A DNA stretch of 64,000 bases, from the NCBI RefSeq assembly GCF_030272615.1, contig NC_081406.1:245451218-245515217 (forward strand), in the 5' to 3' direction. The notes under the pieces are model-generated. The model was not told the DNA's origin. It worked only from the letters and a program-made list of their open reading frames with translations, and searched no databases. Positions 57,148-64,000 of this stretch are shown piece by piece. The stretch is from Cryptomeria japonica (taxonomy: Eukaryota; Streptophyta; Pinopsida; Cupressales; Cupressaceae). The stretch's first letter is position 1; each line of letters begins with the position of its first letter. A program made the translations under genes and the position numbers.

Positions 57148-58246
57148 TGTAATACCCTAAAAATGGTCATCCAAAACCATGGGCCCCTAATCTCGACTAA
57201 TGTGCTTAAATTCAATAAAATTCATCAAGGTCTTGAATCAAATAATCAATTTAAATCAATCATGAGAGCCTGATTAATTAATTGCTAAGGTATAAAAATG
57301 CAACATGGCAATTACAATTAATTAAATTCTCATTTAATTAATTGATCAAATTCAAAATAAAAAATAAAAAATCTTTTAAAAATCATATATCTCATTTATT
57401 TAATTAAATATCTTTTGCATATTTAATGAATAAATTTTTTTGCCATAAATCTTCAAAAAAAGGAAATAAATAAAGAAAGAGGAATTAATTTGAAAAATAA
57501 ATTGGAAACTATGAAGAGAAAAATTCAAAAAAGGAAACAAATCGACTAAATTCAAGAAAAATGGAAAGAATCTAAGTTGCTAATTTGAACTCAATCTTAT
57601 CTCTCTTAAATGGAATTAAATTGTTCAATCAAATCATTTCACCTGGATTGTACTTCCTTCGAATCGATCTGAACCGTTCATTAAAGATCAATCCCGACCT
57701 TTGGTCTCCCTCTTGATTTTCCTATAAATTCAAGCTCTCATTCTTCAATCAACATCCGAGAATTTTACATTGTTATTATGCTAATATTGTGTTGCAGTTT
57801 ATCAAGGAAATTTTGAAGAAGCTTTGCATATTTAATTCATCAATCAACTTAGTTTTCATTTAGCTTTCATTTAATCTTAGAAACATTTAGACTTCTAGTT
57901 CGTTAGCTTAGATTCATTTCTCTTATCTAGATTCAATTTCTTGCATATAATCTAGCTTAGCTTCATTTAGAGCTTTGATCATTTAGCTTGATAATTTAAT
58001 TTCGCTTAATCAATTAATCTTGCATTCGCCTAGTTGCATGCATTTAAAAATCCTTCGTTTGAGTGTAGTCTAGTCACTGGATAGCTTAGCAATCTAAGAG
58101 AAATCCACACTTGCACTTTCTAGGAGGTAATAAGCCGACTTTCAATGGATTTCATTTTGTTGTTTTTGATTAACTAATCCATGCAAATAATGGTTAATTG
58201 AAGTGTTTGTGCCCTTGCAGGTTCCCCAAATTTCACACACATATTT
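57148..58246 (+). mobile_element. Ty3/gypsy-type 5' LTR
   Basis: About 1.1 kb starting TGTAATACCCTAAAAATGG, with an AT-rich U3, TATAAATTC at 57724, and GCCCTTGCAGGTTCCCC near the end. It is followed directly by a gypsy-like PBS. No partner LTR lies in the window; the interior is cut off by the second L1. Confidence 0.6.
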
Positions 58247-58265
58247 TTAGCACCCACCGTAGGGC
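58247..58265 (+). promoter_or_regulatory. decayed primer binding site of the gypsy-type element
   Basis: TTAGCACCCACCGTAGGGC is two or three transitions from the TGGCACCCACCGTGGGGC type of PBS common in plant Tat/Ogre-like Ty3/gypsy elements. It lies just where an LTR end is expected. Confidence 0.6.
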
Positions 58266-58469
58266 TCAAACTCATGACTACAAGATTTCTAATGTTGCTT
58301 GAACAGATTTGATGTTTGGTCTTTATAACTAATAAATATGTGTTAAATTTGTAAATAAAGATCTTTCTTTTTGCTTGTTCTTCTATGACAGTAAAAAATG
58401 GTCTTTGTTGTAAGAGATGGAGCATAGGAGGAAGCTAGGGTTTATAGGAGGCGGCGGTTTTTGATCACG

Positions 58470-60237
58470 AGAATGGGAGAATGGTTCTAGGCGTCTGAAA
58501 AACAAGCGGCCCTAGTTTCCACTGTGTCCAAATCATTGGCAGTGGCAAGGTGTGGATCACAGGAGGAGAGACGAAGGTAGTATTGGAGAAGCTAGATTCT
58601 CCTTTGAGCAAGACAAAAATAAATGGGGGTTTTCTCGGTTGTTGAACCAACCGAAGTGGAGCAAGAAATAGTAAGAGGATAGGTTGGGGAAGAAGACTCC
58701 AATTCTAGCAAAGATCCCTAACTCTATTGAGGTTTCAGTTACGTCTAAAAAGAGAGCTATCAGTATCTGCATTGACTCAGCGGCTTGGAAGGAATCGGTA
58801 CAAGATTTGCGAGCTAGAGCTTTTTTCATGAAGTGGGGAGGGGACTGGCCTGCCTTTTCCAAGGTAAGGAAATGGGTTGACGAGGAGTGGGGGAATCACT
58901 TTGAGATTAAAACCCTCACTAATGGGTTCTTCTTAATCATTGCTGGGTTAGAAGAGGAAAAAATAATGGTAATGAATGATGGGCCTTTCATGATGATGGG
59001 AATAGGGTTTTACATCAAGGATTGGATCCCCAACTTTAACCCCAGACAAGCCTCCATTGAAGAGATCCATGTTTGGATTAGACTTTAAAATCTACCACAT
59101 GAATACTGGAAGGAGGAAGTCTTCAAGGAGATTGGTGATAAGTTAGGGAGATTCATCAAATTTGATGAAGCAATTAAAAAACTGGACTCATGTATGTATG
59201 CCCGTATTTGCATCATGTGGAAACCACACTCGAGGCTCCCCAAGGCCATTGAGATTCGTTCTCCAAAGGGACTATGGAGGCAAGAGATTGAAGTCAAGGA
59301 AATTATGGTGAAATGCAAGTCCTGCAAAGAATGGGGGAAAGAGGAGCCCGACTGCAAGGCAAGTCAAAAGGGCAAGGGCATGACAGACAGAGCTTTGGAG
59401 GACCAGTTGTTAGCAAGGACGGATGGTGTAGTGGAGGTGTCGGATACCCTACCTACAGAGTCGGTCCCTGTCTTTGATCCGGTTGAAAGTCTGGATGGGA
59501 TGTTTCAACTTAATGATGTAGATGGGGGAGGGGTTGAAGAGTTGTTGGCTTCTAAAAATGCTCAGAAAGACATGTTGGTTGGTCAAGCTAAGGCCTCTGG
59601 TCCTTCTATTGGTGAGGCTGTTGTGATTGAGAAAGGCTCATTGGGGGAGATCTCCTTGGATCATTTTCTGCCTTTGGCTGGTAGTGCGGAGGGGGCTCAC
59701 ACGATTTCAGCTCTTGGAGAAGAGCTTAGGGGAGATCATTTTTATATGAATGGCTCGGCCTCGGAGGCAGGCCTTGGGATTTTTCCCCAAGATAGTACAA
59801 CTGGTGGGGGGATTTCCTCCTAACACTTGTTATTCTTCAATTCTGGGCCTGATATGGAGGGACTGGTTGGTGACTCGATGGAAAATCCATCAGCGATCCT
59901 GAGCTTTGATGTTGACGCAGGGGCTATAGAGGATAAGGTTAACAATTTCAAAGACATTCACATGTCCCCGGTAAAGGTGGATAGTGGAAACGCAATGGAG
60001 GTGGAGTCAAAAGATGAAGATGAGCCGAGTGATGATTCTCCGGGTTTGTCTACAGAGGTTGGGGAGGCAGATTTTTGGACCATTAAACAGTCTAAAGCTA
60101 ATCTTGCTAAGGCATCCAAAGGAAATTTGAGAGATAGGAAAAATAGGCAGAAGTTGCTGGAGGAAGCAGGCAACATGAAGGGGCAGACCAGACTTCTAAG
60201 ATCTGGGAGAGAATTGTTCTCTCCTGGGCAGCAATGA
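58470..60237 (+). pseudogene. L1-b ORF1, DUF4283-type RNA-binding protein (broken)
   Basis: The DUF4283 domain typical of plant L1 ORF1 spans about 58730-59200 (ICIDSAAWKES; VDEEWGN; VMNDGPFMMMG; IPNFNPRQA; RLxNLPHEYW). A zinc-knuckle position follows at 59312, CKSCKEWGKEEPDC, in which the usual His is Lys. The C-terminal half is acidic and low in complexity, as in the family. Stops at about 58667-58674, 59086 and 59821 break it; the start is uncertain because the first 200 bases carry stops and a probable shift. The final stop TGA (60235-60237) overlaps the ORF2 start as ATGA. Confidence 0.8.
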
Positions 60238-63200
60238 AGTTCCTTACTTGGAATGTCAGGGGATGCAATGCCCCTGATAAGAGACGTCTGATCAAAAGAG
60301 GTTTTGATTAGGTGAAGCCGAAAGTTATTTGCATTAAGGAAACTAAGTTAGGTAGCGAAGAAGCAACTAAAGTTCTTGGTGTTAGACAAAGGTGGTCTGG
60401 TTTCTTTGTGGATTCAGAGGGGGCTTCAGGCGGGTTAGGCATCTTATGGAACCCCCAGGTTATGAAAGTGGATGTTGTCTCAAGTTCTAGAAATTGGCAG
60501 ATGGTCAAGGTTAATTCAAGGATTTTGAACTTTTCATGCTTTCTAATCAACGTCTATGGTCCCACTAAAACTGCGGAGAAGTGTCTTCTTTGGGAGGAAA
60601 TTTCCAATTTTTTAGAGGATGTTAGGCCGGCCTTAATGATTGTTGTTGGATATTTCAATGCCACTCTCTCCTACTCGGATAAACGTGGAGGGACGAGAAG
60701 GATGTGTAGGATTCAATCTATTTTTCAGACCTTTGTGGATTCCAACGCCTTGTATGAAGTGGTTGCTAAAGGGGGGAATTTTACGTGGACCAATAGGTGG
60801 TTGGGTTTCTCCAACATTGTTGAGAAACTTGATAGGTTCTTTTTGTCAGGGGATTGGAACTTGGCACCCCTTGTCTTTGAGGCGGAAATTCTAGCTATTT
60901 CTGGATCAGATCACTTTTCGGTCTCTCTGGTTGTGCATAAGGATGGAGTCTCGATCAGATGTCCATTCAAGATGGAAAATATGTGGCTTAGGGAGTAGGG
61001 CTTTAGAGAACAGGTGTGTTGTGGTGGAAGGAGGCCCCTATAGTGGAAGGCTTCTTGGCCTATCAGTTCTTTAAAAAGCTTAGCTTTGTGAAACAAAAAC
61101 TGAAAATTTGGAATAGGGATGTTTTTGGAAATATCTTTGATGAAAAAGGAAAGATTAAAGGAGAGTTGGGGGCTTTGAATTTGAAATTTTTGGCAGAAGG
61201 TATGGACAAAGTGGATTTCCTCATGGATAAAGACCTGGTTAATAGATATGGGGAAATTTTGTAGAGGGAAGATATTTTTTGGAAGCAAAAATCGCGTGAG
61301 AATTGGCTTAAAGCTGGAGATTGAAACACCAATTTTTTTCATAGTTCGGTGAAGGCAAAGAGATGTCTCAACAAAATTTTATCTCTGAGACTCATGGATG
61401 GGATACTAATGGAGGATCCTGTTCGGATTAACAAGGAGGCGATGGATTTTTTTGGGAATCTATGGAGGAAGAGCGGGCCAAGCCAGGACAGTTTGCAAGC
61501 AGAGTTTTTGGAGGTAATCCCTCCCTTAGTCTCTAGGGAGGATAATAGGATGCTCGAGGAACCTGTCTCTCTGAAGGAATTGAAAGTTGTTGTCTTTGGG
61601 TTGGGTGGGGAGAAAGCATCGAGCCCGGATGGTTTCCAGGCTTTCTTCTTTCAGTTATTTTGGGATTTGCTTGGTGGTGAGTTGTTGAATGTTGTTGAAG
61701 AGTCAAGGTCTAGGTGTTTTATTTTGAAAGAATTCAACTGTACTTTGGTGGCGCTCATTCCTAAGAAAGACAAGCCGAAGGGCCTTGAGGAGTTTTGTCT
61801 GATCTCGCTATGTAACATTATTTACAAAATCATCTCAAAAGTTGCTGCTAACAGGCTTAATCTGATTTTAGACAAACTGATTTCTTGTGAACAGAGTGGT
61901 TTTACTTCGGGGAGGAATATAGTGGATGGGGTCATTGTGGCTCATGAGGTGATCTACATGGCTATGAAGAGCAAACAAAGAAGAATTATTCTTAAGCTAG
62001 ATATCTGGAAAGCATATGATAGAGTTGACAGGTCCTTCCTTTTGGCTGTGCTAGCCAAGTTTGGGTTTAGTAAGTCATGGATTAAGTGGATTTCCAGCAT
62101 GGTTTCACAGTTTTTTGCTTTGGTTTTAGTTAATGGTAGTCCCTAAGGTTTCTTTCCTACCTCGCGGGGTATTCGACAAGGGGATCCCATATCCCCTTTT
62201 CTTTTCATTTTAATGGCAGAAGTTCTCGGTCGCTCGATTGCTCAAAAGCGTTCTCACAGGTTGTGGAAAGGTATTGAGATTTCTCGTGGGGTGGAACCAA
62301 CAACTCATTCCCAGTTTTCTGACAATACGTGTATTTTTGGTGTGGCCTCCATGCAAGAAGAATCAGTGATGAAAAAAGTGTTGAACAAATTTAGTTGGGC
62401 TACTGGGCAAGAGATAAATTGGTAAAAATCAGAGATTTTTTTCTTCCACACTGAAGCTGGGTCACAGAGGTCTTTAGCCAGACCTTTTGGGATTATAATT
62501 GGTCATCTACGTGGGAAATTCCTTGGAACGCTGCTCTTTGCTGGAGCAGGTAAGGCAAAGATTTGGAAAGGGCTTCTTGATGGTTGCATTGCAAAAATGG
62601 AGGGCTGGAAAAGCAAGTGGCTCACTTTGGCTGGTCGCCTTCTGATGTTGAAGACAACGATTTCAAAAATGCCAATTTTCTCTATGGCTTGTTTTAAACT
62701 CCCAAGCATGATCATTAAGAATATTCAACAGAAAATGAGAAAATTTATGTGGAACGGTAGTCAAGATTAGGACAAAATTCCATTGATGGCATGGGACAGA
62801 TTGTGTAAACCCAAAGGGGGAGGAGGTGCAAGGCTCCACAACTGGAAGTTAATTAATGAATCCATGGGGGAAAAGTTAGTGTGGCAGATGTACAACAAGT
62901 CAGAGCAGAGATGGGTTCGTATTCTTCAAGCTAAGTATTTGGATTGTGGAGACAGGGAGAGGATTCTCACAATTGAAAATCCCCCAAGAGGATCAGATAT
63001 GTGGAACTTTCTGGAGAATTGCAGGAGTTTGATTACTAATCACCTTACTTGGTGGATTGGAGATGGACGTAGGGCAAGTTTCTGGCAAGATTCATGGGAC
63101 GGTTGCCCATCTTTGGATACCGAGGTATCTCAATGGATTATTCTTAAGACTGCTCAACATTGGGGAACCAAGGTGAGTGATTTTCTAGCTCAAGAACCTT

Positions 63201-64000
63201 CTGAATTAGGTCAGCATATGAACTGGAAGGATCCCCGTGATTTGGACTTGGAGGAGGCGGATGAAAGGCTGCTGAGGAATATCCTTGGTAGTAGAGCAGT
63301 GATGTGTTCTAGGGATGATGATGAAATAATTTGGTGTGGTGCTAAGTGTGGCAGTTACTCTGTCAAATTGAGGTATTCTCTGCTGGAGGCAGAAGGCAGG
63401 AAGATGGATTAGGAAGTTAAGGTTTGCTGGAGTAAAGAGTGTTTACTGAAAGCTGGTGCCTTCTCTTGGCTGGTAGGTAACAAGTGGATCCTGACTGGAG
63501 ATAGACTAAAGAGAATGGGGTTTGAAGGCCCTTTTCATTGTGTGCTTTGCAAGAAGGAGGAGGAAGAGGTGGATCATCTCCTGCTGAATTGTGAATTTTC
63601 CCATGAAGCTTGGCATTTTGGGTTGCAAAGGTTGAGTTGGAAGGGACCAATGGCAGGGAACTTGTGCGATTGGCTAGAATCATGGCCAACTTTGTGTAAG
63701 TCCTCAGTCATTGTTGCTATCTAGAAGATAATGCCTTCTATTGTAATGTGGGAAGTCTGGAAAGAATAGAACCAAAGATTGTTTGAGGATAAAGCGGAAG
63801 CTATGGATCATTTTCTGATCAGACTGGAGAGGGCCATTTTAGAATTAGTCTCTAATGCTGGTTCCCAGGTTAACCTGACAAAGACTCCCTTCACTTAGTT
63901 TGATGTTGGAATTTTGGTGAGTTGGCCTTTGATTAAGTTTAGGCATGTTAATGGGCTTTTTAGGGCTAATCCTCACAGGAAGAGCGACAAAAGTCAGGAG
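60234..64000 (+). pseudogene. L1-b ORF2: endonuclease, reverse transcriptase, zf-RVT (broken, partial)
   Basis: ATG 60234 overlaps the ORF1 stop. Endonuclease motifs: MKFLTWNVRGCNAPD, IKETKL, SGSDHFSVSL; the usual GGDFNA reads VGYFNA, so the catalytic-site Asp is lost. TAG at 60309 and 60996, then one shift near 61000. From 61016 to the window end the frame is constant, broken only by nonsense codons (61262, 61322, 62144, 62423, 62768, 63410, 63722, 63767, 63897 and vicinity). RT motifs: SPDGFQAFFFQ, CNIIYKIISK, GIRQGDPISPF, and FSDNTCIF in place of FADD (second Asp to Asn). The zf-RVT-like tail with CVLCKKEEEEVDHLLLNC is near 63540. The end lies outside the window. Confidence 0.85.

Larger units (their letters stand above)
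58430..64000 (+). mobile_element. L1-b, second LINE-1-type retrotransposon (right end outside window)
   Basis: Contains ORF1 with DUF4283 and ORF2 with endonuclease, RT and zf-RVT, all plus strand. The start lies about 165-200 bp after the gypsy-type PBS. It opens with a GC-richer leader (GAGGAAGCTAGGGTTTATAGG). The sequence is richer in GC than L1-a and belongs to a different L1 lineage. It continues past 64000. Confidence 0.85.

Overview
This is plant nuclear DNA from a large, repeat-rich genome, most likely a gymnosperm (conifer-type). The reasons are AT-rich sequence, almost no host coding sequence, old and nested LTR retrotransposons, plant-type LINE-1 elements with zf-RVT tails, a hAT relic and pentatricopeptide-repeat (PPR) relics. 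The conifer assignment is inference. No rRNA, tRNA, CRISPR array or bacterial feature was found.

Layout. 1-2145: no gene seen. 2151-8343 (+): a non-autonomous LTR-type element (called E1 here) bounded by GGTTC repeats. It has a leader made of about 18 imperfect hairpin repeats and one long unknown ORF (4090-7267) in place of pol. 8995-17145 (-): element A, a copia-like element with two LTRs, a PBS and a PPT. It encodes a coiled-coil/zinc-knuckle gag-like ORF and a second long unknown ORF (10209-14264), again with no pol. That ORF is split by a solo LTR (13354-14093). 19440-20179 (+): 3' part of a hAT transposase pseudogene that still has its intron. 20501-21560: LTR fragments. 22968-26916 (+): element B, a complete short copia-like element with a perfect CACAA target duplication. 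It encodes only gag and protease and carries a hairpin repeat array before the PPT. 28930-29137 (-): the only candidate host exon. 29487-30571: solo copia LTR (TAAAG duplication). 31106-31289: tiny 5'-truncated retroposed insert. 32990-33205: PPR relic. 33563-35054: candidate solo LTR. 36877-42765 (+): a nearly complete, dead L1. 44662-51951 (-): element C, a full-length copia element whose polyprotein stays in one frame with five nonsense codons. 53325-53580: PPR relic. 54483-54963: copia LTR with PBS. 57148-58265: Ty3/gypsy-type LTR with PBS. About 58430-64000 (+): a second L1 running off the right edge.

How it fits together. Nearly everything is mobile DNA. Element C and the two L1s are relics of autonomous elements that made their own reverse transcriptase. 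E1, A and B lack reverse transcriptase and integrase and would have needed enzymes in trans. The most unusual theme is that E1 and A, whose ends look unrelated, each carry a roughly 1,050-1,100-codon ORF of the same layout as their last gene: N-terminal domain, basic/acidic middle, helical C-terminus. I cannot assign a function to it. A second theme is RNA-level structure: hairpin arrays in the E1 leader and the B 3' region, and GCGAA words shared by several LTR families.
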